Positions 44,964 through 54,400 of a stretch of DNA of 64,000 bases are shown piece by piece; position 1 is the first letter of the stretch; every line of letters starts with the position of its first letter. The position numbers and the translations under genes were made by a program. This stretch comes from an uncultured Bacilli bacterium (GTDB taxonomy: Bacteria; Bacillota_I; Bacilli_A; RF39; UBA660). The stretch lies in NCBI GenBank assembly GCA_910584255.1, contig CAJTXV010000002.1:39128-103127 (forward strand). The letters run 5' to 3'. The notes under the pieces were generated by a model. The model was not told the DNA's origin. It saw only the letters and a list, made by a program, of their open reading frames with translations, and ran no database searches.

Positions 44964-45452
44964 TCAGGCACCAGTAGACCCAATTCCGCCAATTCTTTCA
45001 TCCTGAATTTCATCTTCATTGTCTACTGTTAAAAATTTCGTAAATATAGCCTGACAGATTTTATCCCCCCTATGAACTACATAATCTTGTTCACCATGAT
45101 TTTGAAGTCGAATCCAAGCATGCCCTTCATTGGTTGGATTATCACAGTAATCCATCTCAAATATTCCAACTTGATTACACATTCGAACATTATATTTAAA
45201 TCCTTGACTACTTCTAACTAACAAGAACATCACATCTCCAGAATTCATGTGGATTTTTATCCCTAGCGGAATCTTTTTTACTTCTCCTGGTGCAAGTGTA
45301 AAATCTATAACAGATTCAAAATCATAACCAGCGGATTCTTTCGTGCTCCTTCTAGGAATAGAGTATGCATCATATAATTTTTTATCATCACATACATCTT
45401 TTTTGAATTGTTCAAAACTAATTTTTTCAAAATATCTTGCCAAATCAATCAC
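44964..45452 (-). CDS. dut: dUTP diphosphatase
   Basis: A 162-residue trimeric-type dUTPase that hydrolyses dUTP to dUMP. All five motifs are recognisable: PRRSTKESAGYDF (1), MFLLVRSSQGFK (2), NQVGIFEMDYCDN (3, with the catalytic Asp region), HRGDKICQAIF (4), and RIGGIGSTGA at the C-terminus (5). An N-terminal extension of about 30 residues precedes motif 1. It lies in the T-box-led operon with metG, an unusual pairing. Confidence 0.93.
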   Translation of the reverse strand: MIDLARYFEKISFEQFKKDVCDDKKLYDAYSIPRRSTKESAGYDFESVIDFTLAPGEVKKIPLGIKIHMNSGDVMFLLVRSSQGFKYNVRMCNQVGIFEMDYCDNPTNEGHAWIRLQNHGEQDYVVHRGDKICQAIFTKFLTVDNEDEIQDERIGGIGSTGA

Positions 45453-45469
45453 CTCTTTTTAATTCTAAA

Positions 45470-45934
45470 TTATCTTTTTACCACTTTTTGTATACCACCT
45501 TGTATAGATACAAAATTTTTTCGATTCATAAATTTTTTAACCCTATTTATATAGTCTCCATTGTAATAAGTTAAATATATATTTCTTGGTTCTTCTCTAA
45601 AATCAATATATACTTGACTATCAGCAGAAATTCTTGAATGAGTTGCTACTTCATAGATTTCGCTATCATCATACACTGCTAAAATATGTAATGGGATTCC
45701 TAATTCTTTCGCTATTTGCCTTTTTTGTAAGATATTATTTTTTAATTGATTAATCTGATTTTTCGTAAATGGTGCATTATAATTTCCACTATAAATAATA
45801 GCAATTTTTTCTGACTCTAGTTTAGCTAGTGTCGGATAATATTTTTCTACATATTTGCTAATTGGAATCATCTCACCGTTTTTAAATGGAATCATGATAT
45901 TTGAATCCAAAATTGGAATCACATAATATTTCAT
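45470..45934 (-). CDS. Orphan protein, first gene of the T-box operon
   Basis: A 154-residue soluble protein, probably alpha/beta: an N-terminal YYVIPILDSNIMIPF strand, then IAIIYSGNY, LGIPLHILAVYDD and SQVYIDFREEPRNIYLTY strands with helices between. The Rossmann-like alternation suggests a nucleotide- or sugar-related fold, but no motif is diagnostic. It starts behind GGGAGG, about 25 bases after the T-box terminator, so its expression depends on the T-box. Confidence 0.6.
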   Translation of the reverse strand: MKYYVIPILDSNIMIPFKNGEMIPISKYVEKYYPTLAKLESEKIAIIYSGNYNAPFTKNQINQLKNNILQKRQIAKELGIPLHILAVYDDSEIYEVATHSRISADSQVYIDFREEPRNIYLTYYNGDYINRVKKFMNRKNFVSIQGGIQKVVKR

Positions 45935-45954
45935 AAATTCTAAACCTCCCTAAA

Positions 45955-46180
45955 ATAAAAAAAGATTTTTCCTCCATAAGGACGAAAAATCGCGGTACCA
46001 CCTTAATTGATAAATAAACTATTTATCCACTTAAATTCCTTAACGCGGAAAAATTCGTATAAACCTACAATATCGATTTATCTGTTCTGGAACCATCTAT
46101 TATAATCTTCCTATATCTCTTTCACCAAACGAGACTCTCTTTGATAGGCATCATATAATTCTTTCCTTCAAAACATTTGT
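45955..46180 (-). promoter_or_regulatory. T-box leader of the metG-dut operon
   Basis: The minus strand holds a complete T-box: a Stem I region with CCTAT...ATAGG, Stem III, an AT-rich hairpin (GATAAAT...ATTTATC), the T-box bulge sequence AAGGTGGTACCGCG (45991-46004) and a terminator GATTTTTCGTCC-TTAT-GGAGGAAAAATC plus T-run. Uncharged tRNA binding stabilises the antiterminator and lets transcription proceed. metG downstream suggests tRNA-Met. An AUG lies on the 3' side of Stem I, but I cannot assign the specifier codon with certainty by eye. Confidence 0.92.
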
Positions 46181-46186
46181 GGATTT

Positions 46187-46215
46187 AGTATAGCATAATC
46201 AATTTAAAATGTAAA
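46187..46215 (-). promoter_or_regulatory. Promoter of the T-box operon
   Basis: TTTACA (46210-46215), 17-base spacer, TATACT (46187-46192) preceded by TG (extended -10). It lies between the spoVT stop and the leader. Confidence 0.75.
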
Positions 46216-46278
46216 CTAATTTTCTAGATGCATAAACAAAGAAATATAAAATAATATTTCGGAAATAAAAGGAAATGA

Positions 46279-46806
46279 TCATTCTTCTACAGATTTAATA
46301 AAAAATAAACTTAATACTTGTGCAATTAAAGAATCTGATTCTGTTAATGATGTATCATCAAATAAAATAACAGCACCTAACACATCACTATCTACTAAAA
46401 TAGGACTGATTACATAACTACATGTTTCTGTCTGATTATCAATAAAAGAAAAGGACTCTATAGAAAATTGTTGTTCATTTTTTCGATTCATAATTAGATG
46501 AATGAGCTCAGAAGAAATCGGTTGATTAAAGTACAATTCTTCCAAATTTTTACTACAAGCTAATACATGTTCTAAATCAACAACAAGGATGTTTTTCTTT
46601 AAAGTATTTGAAATAATAGATACAATTCTTTCTGCAATAGAATTAAGATTATTAAGATGAGAAAATTTCTTAAGAATGATAGAATCTTTTTCCACATAAA
46701 TCTCTAAAGTATCACCCTCTCTAATTTTTAACGTTTTTCGAATTTCCTTAGGAATTACAATTCTTCCTAATTCATCAATTCTTCTTACGATTCCAGTTGA
46801 TTTCAT
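46279..46806 (-). CDS. spoVT: Stage V sporulation protein T (AbrB-type regulator)
   Basis: A 175-residue transcription factor active in the forespore. The N-terminal 50 residues are an AbrB/SpoVT DNA-binding domain (MKSTGIVRRIDELGRIVIPKEIRKTLKIREGDTLEIYVE). The remainder is a GAF-like sensor domain, the architecture of SpoVT rather than AbrB. The start at 46806 has AGAAGGG. In B. subtilis it directly follows mfd; here an ABC cluster intervenes. Confidence 0.94.
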   Translation of the reverse strand: MKSTGIVRRIDELGRIVIPKEIRKTLKIREGDTLEIYVEKDSIILKKFSHLNNLNSIAERIVSIISNTLKKNILVVDLEHVLACSKNLEELYFNQPISSELIHLIMNRKNEQQFSIESFSFIDNQTETCSYVISPILVDSDVLGAVILFDDTSLTESDSLIAQVLSLFFIKSVEE

Positions 46807-46860
46807 TTTTTCCCTTCTTTCTACCATTAGTATCGTAAAAAGAAGTTTTTTTATACAAAG

Positions 46861-46884
46861 AAAAAGAGAATTTCTTCTCTTTTT
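46861..46884 (-). terminator. Terminator of the coiled-coil gene
   Basis: Minus strand AAAAAGAGAA-GAAA-TTCTCTTTTT, a 10-bp stem with T-run, 28 bases past the stop at 46912 and before spoVT. Confidence 0.8.
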
Positions 46885-46911
46885 ACAAATAAATTTTTAA
46901 TATACATTTAC

Positions 46912-47553
46912 TTAATTAATTTCTTCTCTATCTTCTGTTTTTTCTACAATTTGATGATATCTAATATAACCTTCTCTAGCTTTATTTAGTAAATTATTAT
47001 CTCTTAGTTCTAGTTCCATATAAAGTTTACTTTCAAGTTTTCCATACAAGCGTACTGTAAAATAATCTTCTACTCTTGATAAAGCAAGACTTTGTTTATC
47101 TACATCAATCATAGTTTCAATATTATCCTTAAAAGATACAATCGCTTCATTTTGTACTTCTTCGATACAATATTTTTTTAAAGAGGATTTTAAAACTTCG
47201 GTTGTTGCAGAAACAGCGTCATAATACTCTTGGAACCCCTGATCTGTAAAATCTAATTGGTCTAAAATAGACTCTAAATTTTGTTTTTTATCATTTAATA
47301 ATTTTTCTACTTCTTTATAACTATCTAATTTCATCTGATTAATAGTATCCGTAATATACTTTTTAGAATCAGCATTACCACTATCCTCGTAAATAGAAGC
47401 TACCTTTGTAATTGCAGTATCAAATTCATTATTAAATATATTCACCATCGTTTCTAGCACCGATGTTATATTTTTCTCAACATCATATTTAAGTGTAGTA
47501 AGTAAAATTGATTTATTTTTTTCTTTAAACAGATTTGTGATATCTGGTTCCAT
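46912..47553 (-). CDS. Coiled-coil protein of unknown function
   Basis: A 213-residue acidic, almost entirely helical protein with heptad-like patterns throughout and no signal or membrane segment. The start at 47553 (MEPDITNLF) has AGGGTGAT; ten upstream codons are rejected. It ends in its own terminator. It could be a cytoplasmic structural or sporulation-linked protein; no family recognised. Confidence 0.6.
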   Translation of the reverse strand: MEPDITNLFKEKNKSILLTTLKYDVEKNITSVLETMVNIFNNEFDTAITKVASIYEDSGNADSKKYITDTINQMKLDSYKEVEKLLNDKKQNLESILDQLDFTDQGFQEYYDAVSATTEVLKSSLKKYCIEEVQNEAIVSFKDNIETMIDVDKQSLALSRVEDYFTVRLYGKLESKLYMELELRDNNLLNKAREGYIRYHQIVEKTEDREEIN

Positions 47554-47814
47554 TTTTATCACCCTTTTTATTAATTTAATCATAACAGTTTATATTTAAT
47601 TAGTCAAATTGAAGAACAAAAGAATAGTTCTTTTTTAATAAGAAAACTTATAGGCCAAAACTTGAAATCAAATAGAATTTTAATTGATTGATTACACATA
47701 AAATTCTTCTAATTGTCCCTTAATTCCTATTCTTTCATAAATTTTAGATTATATCAGCAAACCCTTCTATACATGGATATTATACTACTCATCTAAATTA
47801 GAAACAAACAACAG

Positions 47815-48609
47815 CTATATTTTGGAAATCATTAAATTACTAGAAGAATATCTTTTTAAACCTCGATAAAAAATAATAAATGCAAAAGAAACAAAGAAAC
47901 ACATAATTAAAAGAATCAAAGCAGTATACCCTAAATGAAATTCTGATAAAATTCGAATTGGAAGATAATTGATAAAACCAATAGGAATAATAGTATAGAA
48001 AAGGATTTTCATTGTACCCTGGAATATTCCTTCTGGATAAGTAGCAAAACTAGTTAGTAAAGAGTCACCAACTTCAGAAATCATATCTGCCTTTTGAAAC
48101 CAAAAACTTAGACTTGATAAAATAACAGTTACACTCACCAAGATAAAACCACCAGAGACTGTAAAAAGGGTAAATAGGAAAAACTTTGAAATAGAAAATC
48201 CTGAAATACCTAACATAATATAGCCATAGATCAAATCTCCAATCGCAGAAGGAGAGATTTCAGACGTAGTTACAGATAAAAGTACATTTTTTGGCTGTAT
48301 TAAAAACGAATCTAGTTTCCCATTCTGTATTACTTCTGATAAATTAAATGCTTTATAAAAGAAACATCTAGAAAATCCAAAAGTACTCGCTGCAATTCCC
48401 CACAGAAGAAGAACTTGTTGAAAATGATATCCGCCAATCCCATCTCTAATAGAATAAAGAATGATCCATTGAATAATAAAACAAGCATTATTTAAAATCA
48501 TAAAGACAATATTCATAAGAAAGGTAGTCTTATTAAGCATCTCTTTCATCAATGCATATTTTGTAGTCAATAAAGTCACTCTAACCTGATTTTTAACCGC
48601 CGTTAACAT
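47815..48609 (-). CDS. ABC-2 permease subunit (ABC2_membrane_6/DUF990 type)
   Basis: A 264-residue six-helix membrane protein. It resembles the second permease of three-gene ABC-2 exporters (NGKLDSFLIQPKNVLLSVTTSE and FQGTMKILFYTIIPIGFINYLP are typical). It overlaps the upstream permease by 17 bases and has AAGGGGTG ahead of its ATG. Together with the next two genes it forms a complete transporter of unknown substrate. Confidence 0.85.
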   Translation of the reverse strand: MLTAVKNQVRVTLLTTKYALMKEMLNKTTFLMNIVFMILNNACFIIQWIILYSIRDGIGGYHFQQVLLLWGIAASTFGFSRCFFYKAFNLSEVIQNGKLDSFLIQPKNVLLSVTTSEISPSAIGDLIYGYIMLGISGFSISKFFLFTLFTVSGGFILVSVTVILSSLSFWFQKADMISEVGDSLLTSFATYPEGIFQGTMKILFYTIIPIGFINYLPIRILSEFHLGYTALILLIMCFFVSFAFIIFYRGLKRYSSSNLMISKI

Positions 48610-49384
48610 TTAATTTTTTCACCCCTTTCTGATATACAAGTTTACATAATATATAACAAATTCCGACATAAAAAAGCTGAATGAATAGAACTTCCACACA
48701 CCCGTTCCATGAGAAATCAACAAACAATTTTGCAGGTCCTGATGCCACTGCATAGACAGGACTAGATGTTAAAATAGGTTGCATTACACTCGGAAAGAAT
48801 TCAATTGGAAAAAGAGTTCCTAAAATTAGAATTGCCTTACTATATAACCAATAAAATGGAGTGGAATCTTCTATAATAAATGAAAATAAACCAATCATAA
48901 TAATTAAAAGACAACTAATAACGATTGCAAGAATACAAGAAAACAAAACAATAAGTAAATGAAACAGTGTATGTATGGGAACATCTTTTAAAAAAACAAA
49001 TCCTAAGGTAAATCCTAATATAATATAAAGAATTAATTTAATGGTTGCTATTCCAAGATGGCTAGATAAAGAATATCCGATATAATCATAAGGTTTATTC
49101 AAATTATAAGCAATATTTCCACCTCTTACATCATTAATAATCTTCTGACATAGTTTGTTTCCACCCACAGAACTCCATAATATTTCAGTAATAATAACAT
49201 GCCAAATTGTTTGACTCATATTATATCCATGAATTAGTTCTTCTGGATCACTATAAATGTAATCCCATAAATGAAAGAATACAAATAATAATAAAAAGTA
49301 AAAAATAAATCCAAAAAGAATATTACCAATATATTGTAAATTACTCATGATTTCTGATTTATAAATAAATAGATATTTTCTCAT
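48593..49384 (-). CDS. ABC-2 permease subunit
   Basis: A 263-residue six-helix membrane protein, first permease of the pair. GGNIAYNLNKPYDYIGYSLSSHLG is the cytoplasmic segment also seen, in variant form, in the second permease (NGKLDSFLIQPKN). PVYAVASGPAKLFVDFS precedes the last helix. Its start overlaps the ATPase stop by four bases, indicating strict co-translation. Confidence 0.85.
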   Translation of the reverse strand: MRKYLFIYKSEIMSNLQYIGNILFGFIFYFLLLFVFFHLWDYIYSDPEELIHGYNMSQTIWHVIITEILWSSVGGNKLCQKIINDVRGGNIAYNLNKPYDYIGYSLSSHLGIATIKLILYIILGFTLGFVFLKDVPIHTLFHLLIVLFSCILAIVISCLLIIMIGLFSFIIEDSTPFYWLYSKAILILGTLFPIEFFPSVMQPILTSSPVYAVASGPAKLFVDFSWNGCVEVLFIQLFYVGICYILCKLVYQKGVKKLNVNGG

Positions 49385-50364
49385 GATTGATCCTCTTTTT
49401 TATAAATACTACTAATAATATCTTCCAGTGGGATATTTGAAATATTAATATCGATAATGTTATCTGGATTTAATAATTTCAAAGCATCTGCTACTGTTCG
49501 TTTTTCTGTATCTACTTCAATCTTTATGTTATATTCCTTGTCTTTTAAAATAGTAATTCCCTCTTCATCTTCTAAACTTACCTTTTCCTTCATTTTTGCC
49601 TCTACGATCTTTTTGTTTAAATAATAGTATTTTAGATTTTCCATAGAATCATCTAGTACTACTTGCCCACTGTTAATAATAATGACACGCTTACATAGTT
49701 TTTCAATATCACTTACATCATGACTTGTTAAAAATATCGTAGTTTTATATTCCTTATTCATTCGCTTGATAAGAGAACGAACATTTTCTTTTACTACTGG
49801 ATCTAGCCCAATCGTAGGTTCATCTAAAAATAATACCTTAGGTTCATGAATTAATGATGCGACAATTTCACAACGAATTCTCTGCCCTAAACTTAAATTA
49901 CGAACAGGAGTGTTAATAAAATCTTTCAGTTCAAATATCTCTTCAAACTCTTTTATCTTTTTTTCTACTACAAAATTTGGAATATCATAAATCGCTCCAA
50001 AAAATTTAAAGTTATCATAAGGTGTTAAATGAGTCCATAACTGTTCTTTTTGACCAAACACTGTTCCTATTTCATAAGTAAGCTTCTTACGATGCTTCTT
50101 TGGATCAAGTCCTAAAATATTGATATCTCCCTCTGTTGGGAATAAAATTCCCGTCATCATTTTAATCGTTGTTGATTTTCCTGCTCCGTTTGGACCAATA
50201 AATGCAACAATTTCTCCCTTATCTACAGAAAAATTAACTTTCTTTACTGATTTTACCTTGCGATATTTAGGATGAAAGATAGATTGGATACTACCTTTAA
50301 ACCCTTGCTTCTTTTCTTTAATTGTAAAAATTTTACTTAAATTTTTTACTTCAATTACTGCCAT
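49381..50364 (-). CDS. ABC-2 transporter ATPase
   Basis: A 327-residue ATPase with an N-terminal extension (KEKKQGFKGSIQSIFHPKYRKVKSVKKV) typical of the NatA/DUF990-linked subgroup. Walker A GPNGAGKST, Q-loop VFGQKEQLW, signature NLSLGQRIRCEIVASL, Walker B VLFLDEPT, H-loop TSHD. A C-terminal domain of about 90 residues follows. It starts with AGGAGGTGAT and lies about 170 bases downstream of a structured leader that ends in a terminator. Confidence 0.9.
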   Translation of the reverse strand: MAVIEVKNLSKIFTIKEKKQGFKGSIQSIFHPKYRKVKSVKKVNFSVDKGEIVAFIGPNGAGKSTTIKMMTGILFPTEGDINILGLDPKKHRKKLTYEIGTVFGQKEQLWTHLTPYDNFKFFGAIYDIPNFVVEKKIKEFEEIFELKDFINTPVRNLSLGQRIRCEIVASLIHEPKVLFLDEPTIGLDPVVKENVRSLIKRMNKEYKTTIFLTSHDVSDIEKLCKRVIIINSGQVVLDDSMENLKYYYLNKKIVEAKMKEKVSLEDEEGITILKDKEYNIKIEVDTEKRTVADALKLLNPDNIIDINISNIPLEDIISSIYKKEDQS

Positions 50365-50533
50365 AAAATCACCTCCTATAATTCTATAATTCTATAATTT
50401 AATTTTTCAATTATTCTCTATGACATATAATTTTTTAAATCCTATATATCACAAGTAAAAAAATATTTACGATTAATAATTATAAAAATTTCTCCCCCTT
50501 TCTTTTTAATATTAGTCAAAAGATGATTTAAAT

Positions 50534-50635
50534 AAAAAACACGGAAAATCACCTTTATAGTGACTCCGTGTTATACGTGTAGGTTTAATTCCTTGTGTAG
50601 CTCGTAAAAATACTTATACACACTCACTCGACTTC
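50534..50635 (-). ncRNA. Candidate regulatory leader or small RNA ending in a terminator
   Basis: From the predicted start site to the T-run the RNA is about 100 bases. It can form a UGUGUA/UACACA hairpin and an outer AUUCUU/AAGGAAU pairing, then a terminator of 7 plus 5 bp (ACACGGA-GUCAC ... GUGAU-UUUCCGUGU, 50539-50571) with a U-run. The 5' strand (GUGAGUGUGU) could instead pair with the terminator's ACAC...GUCAC arm, an attenuator design. It matches no riboswitch consensus I know. It precedes the ABC-2 operon. Confidence 0.55.
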
Positions 50636-50640
50636 CTAAG

Positions 50641-50669
50641 AATATACCACTAAGATTTTAAATTGTCAA
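50641..50669 (-). promoter_or_regulatory. Strong SigA promoter of the leader and ABC-2 operon
   Basis: TTGACA (50664-50669), exactly 17 bases, TATATT (50641-50646) with a TG one base upstream. This is the best consensus promoter in the window. Confidence 0.85.
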
Positions 50670-50695
50670 CATTTTCTTTTTTTCCTTAACCTTTT

Positions 50696-51337
50696 TTACT
50701 TTTTGTTATAAACTTTGGTTCTAAATTTTGGTTCTATTTGTTCTTGATTAAATTTACAATTCTTTGAAATTATTTTATTTGGATATCTATCTCGAATTTC
50801 TATTCTTTTGTTTAAATCCGCATCATATGTTATATCACTGGCTTTATCTAAAAACTCAATTCCATCTAAATGATCTACTTCATGGCAAAAAAACCTTGCC
50901 TTAAAGTCTTCTAAATGCTCATGATGAAAAACGCCATTTATATCTTGATAGTCGAATTCTATATGATAAGGCCTAGCAACTTTACCAATTATATCCCCTG
51001 TACTCATGCAAGCTTCATAATAATATGTGAGTCCTTCCATCATTGTAATTTTAGAATTAAAATAAGCCATGACCTCATACTGAATATCTAATTATTGAAG
51101 TTCTCGAACACTACTTACTCTTTTTTCTTCTGCGCTTACGAATACTATAAATCGTTTATCAACTCCAAATTGAGGTGCTGCCGCAGCAAAAGCATATTGC
51201 TCAATACATAAATTTTTAATTTGATTAATTATATCTAAATAAAATTCCCTATTTTCAAAATCAACTACTTCTTCACAAATTAGTTTTAGTTTAGAATCAC
51301 TACTATTAAGTAATTTAAGTTCCATCATCTTCACCAT
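50696..51337 (-). pseudogene. Peptide-deformylase-like gene with in-frame stop
   Basis: One frame of about 213 codons interrupted by TAA at 51092-51094. Deformylase motifs are partly kept: AAAAPQFGVDKR for motif 1 (normally GLAAPQ), EACMS for motif 2 (normally EGCLS), and HEVDHLDG (metal site) intact. The halves are in the same frame (...VRELQ-stop-LDIQYEVMAYFNSK...). Motif drift plus nonsense suggest a decayed paralog; the essential def should be elsewhere. It sits directly upstream of the ABC-2 leader. Confidence 0.75.
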
Positions 51338-51428
51338 ACTTTCTAAAATCTCTTTTCTTTGGATTTTTATATAATACTCTTCGCGGGGTTATTCTAACAA
51401 ATTATTAAGAAAAATCAATTAAATTTAA

Positions 51429-54400
51429 TCAAATTTTCTTTTTTAGCACTTGCAAAAGATCTATTAAATAATAAATATAGTGTTTTTCTAATTGAATCGT
51501 ATCTAAAATTACAACCAATCTAGAAGAAACCATCTTAAAGCGAAACATTGGTGTAATTTTGAAAGCATCTAAGAAAAGTTCTTCCCCATCAATTTGCATT
51601 GTCATTTCTGGGCTAAAATATAATTCTAAAGAGTTTCTCGTTTTCTTAACCTTTTCAATTTGCCAATATTTAGCCATTTTCTCAAACCATTCTTCATACA
51701 TATAGATAATCATCTCTTCGTTGACTTTACCAAAACGATCCTCTATTTCTGATTTTACTTCTTGTAGTTTTTCATAAGAATCTATTTCATTAATTTTTCT
51801 ATGGATTTCAATTTTTAAGTTATCATCGTCTGTATAAGCATCTGAAATATGTGTGGATACATCAAGTAAAGGCTTCTCATTCTGAATTTCTTCTTCCTTA
51901 ATAGGATTTCCTTTTAGTTTTTCCACTTCATCATTTAACATTTTTAAATATAAGTCAATCCCAACTGTATCAATAAATCCTGCTTGTTCACTTCCCAAAA
52001 TATCTCCTGCACCACGGATAGATAAATCACGAGTAGCAATAGAAAATCCACTTCCAAGTTCTGTAAAATCTTTAATTGCACTCAGTCTTTTGACTGCAGT
52101 TTCAGTTAACATTTTTTGAGGATTATACATTAAATACGCATAAGCAATCTTATTACTTCGCCCAACACGTCCCCGAATCTGATACAGTTGACTAAGACCA
52201 AAGCAATCTGCATTTAATACAATTAAAGTATTTACATTCGGAATATCAATACCCGTTTCAATAATTGTCGTACATAAAAGAATATCATACTCATGATTAA
52301 TAAAAGCAGACATGCGGTTCTCTAATTCTTCCTTACTAAGCTGACCATGAGCACAAATAATTTTTGCTTCTGGGACTAATTGATGAATATCTATTGCTTT
52401 TTTTTCTATTGTCTCTACTCGATTATATAAAAGAAACACTTGACCATTTCTAGAAAGTTCCTTATAAATTGCATCTTTTATAATTTGATTGTCCTCTTCG
52501 ATTACATACGTTTGAACCGGATAACGATCTACAGGTGGAGTTTCAATTAAAGATAAACTTCGAATTCCGACCATAGACATTTGAAGTGTTCTAGGAATTG
52601 GAGTCGCCGTTAATGTTAATACATCCACATTACTTTTGTATTCTTTAATCTTTTCTTTATGAGTAACTCCAAATCTTTGCTCTTCATCAATAACTAATAA
52701 TCCTAAATCTTTTGGCTTCACATCATTACTTAACAAACGATGCGTCCCAATTACAACATCAACACTTCCATCTTGAAGGCCTTCTATAATCCTCTTTTTT
52801 TCTTTTGGTGTTGTAAATCGATTGAGTAAGGCAATTCGAATTGGAAAGTTAGAAAAACGAGTTAATGCATTATGGTAGTGCTGATTTGAAAGAATTGTTG
52901 TTGGACATAAATAAAGAACCTGTTTGGAATCCATCACAGCTTTAAATATCGCACGAAAAGCTACTTCTGTTTTTCCATATCCTACATCCCCACAAAGTAA
53001 ACGATCCATGGGAACAGAAGATTCCATATCATGTTTAATTTGATCAATCGCTATTAATTGATCTTTTGTTTCCTGATATTCAAAAGCATCTTCAAAAGAC
53101 TCTTGAAATTCACCATCAGGACTAAAAGCAAAACCTTTTTTCATTTCCCTTTCAGCATATAAACGAAGTAATTTATCTGCAATATCATGAATTTTATTTT
53201 TTACTCTAGCCTTTACTTTATTCCAATCGGAACCACCCAATTTGTTAATTTTAGGGACGACTCCTTCATTTCCAGAAAACTTACTGATCAAATCAATTTT
53301 TTCAACAGGAATATAAAGTTTATCTTTCTCCGCATATAAAATCTCTAAGTAATCTTTTTTTAAATCAAATTGTGCAATGGTATGAATCCCATTATAGACT
53401 CCAATTCCATGAACATTATGAACTACATAATCCCCAATATTTAGTTTATTAATATCTTTGATTTTAGAAGCATATTTAAACTTTGTTTTATATTTTTTCT
53501 TTGGAATAAAATTACGAAATAAATCTAAGTCTGATATTACAACATTGTCTAAAAAAACAAATCCCTTCCCAATATTTTTTTCAATGATATTAACTTGCCC
53601 AGAATAAAAGTGATCCTCATCAGTTAAGATATAAGGTACCTGAAGTTCTTTTGTAAAAGTACGAATCTGATGTTTCTTTAAACAAATCCAAATATTTTTA
53701 TTTAAATATAACTGATCTTTTAAGAAACTATTAATTAGTTCTATATTTTCATTAAATGGAAGAATCTCTTTACTATCATAGCGAATAACTTCTATACTTT
53801 TATCTAATAAAAGATTATCAATCGTTAAATAATGAATTTGATTAGAAGGATTTATCTCAGATAAATCAAACATATACTTTGACTTAAAATCACAATCTTT
53901 TTCTTGTTGATATTCAAAAATCTCTTTTACTAGTAATTCATAACTCTTTTCTAATTGTGGATAATCTTTATAAATTACAATAGCAGAATCTAAGTATTGA
54001 TAAATATTAGAAATAGAATTAGATAATGCTAACAAATATTTTTGTTTTTGTTCATATTCCTCTGGATATTTCTCTAATATAAATTCTGTATAGGGATCTA
54101 TACTAACTGACTTTATAGATTCTAAAGACTTCTGTGTTTCTTCATCAAAAGAACGAATAGATTCAATACTATCTCCAAAAAATTCAAACCGCACAGGATG
54201 ATCTAATCCAAAAGGAAAAACATCGATAACAAAACCACGAACAGAAAATTCTCCCGTTTTTGTAACAATTGATTCCTTACTATAACCAATATGATAAAGT
54301 CGTTGTACTAATTCTTTTGGTTCAATTTCGTCATTTAAAGAAAAAGTAACATGACTTTTTTGATAAAGTTTTTTTGTAGGAAGAAAACGAAGATACCCCA

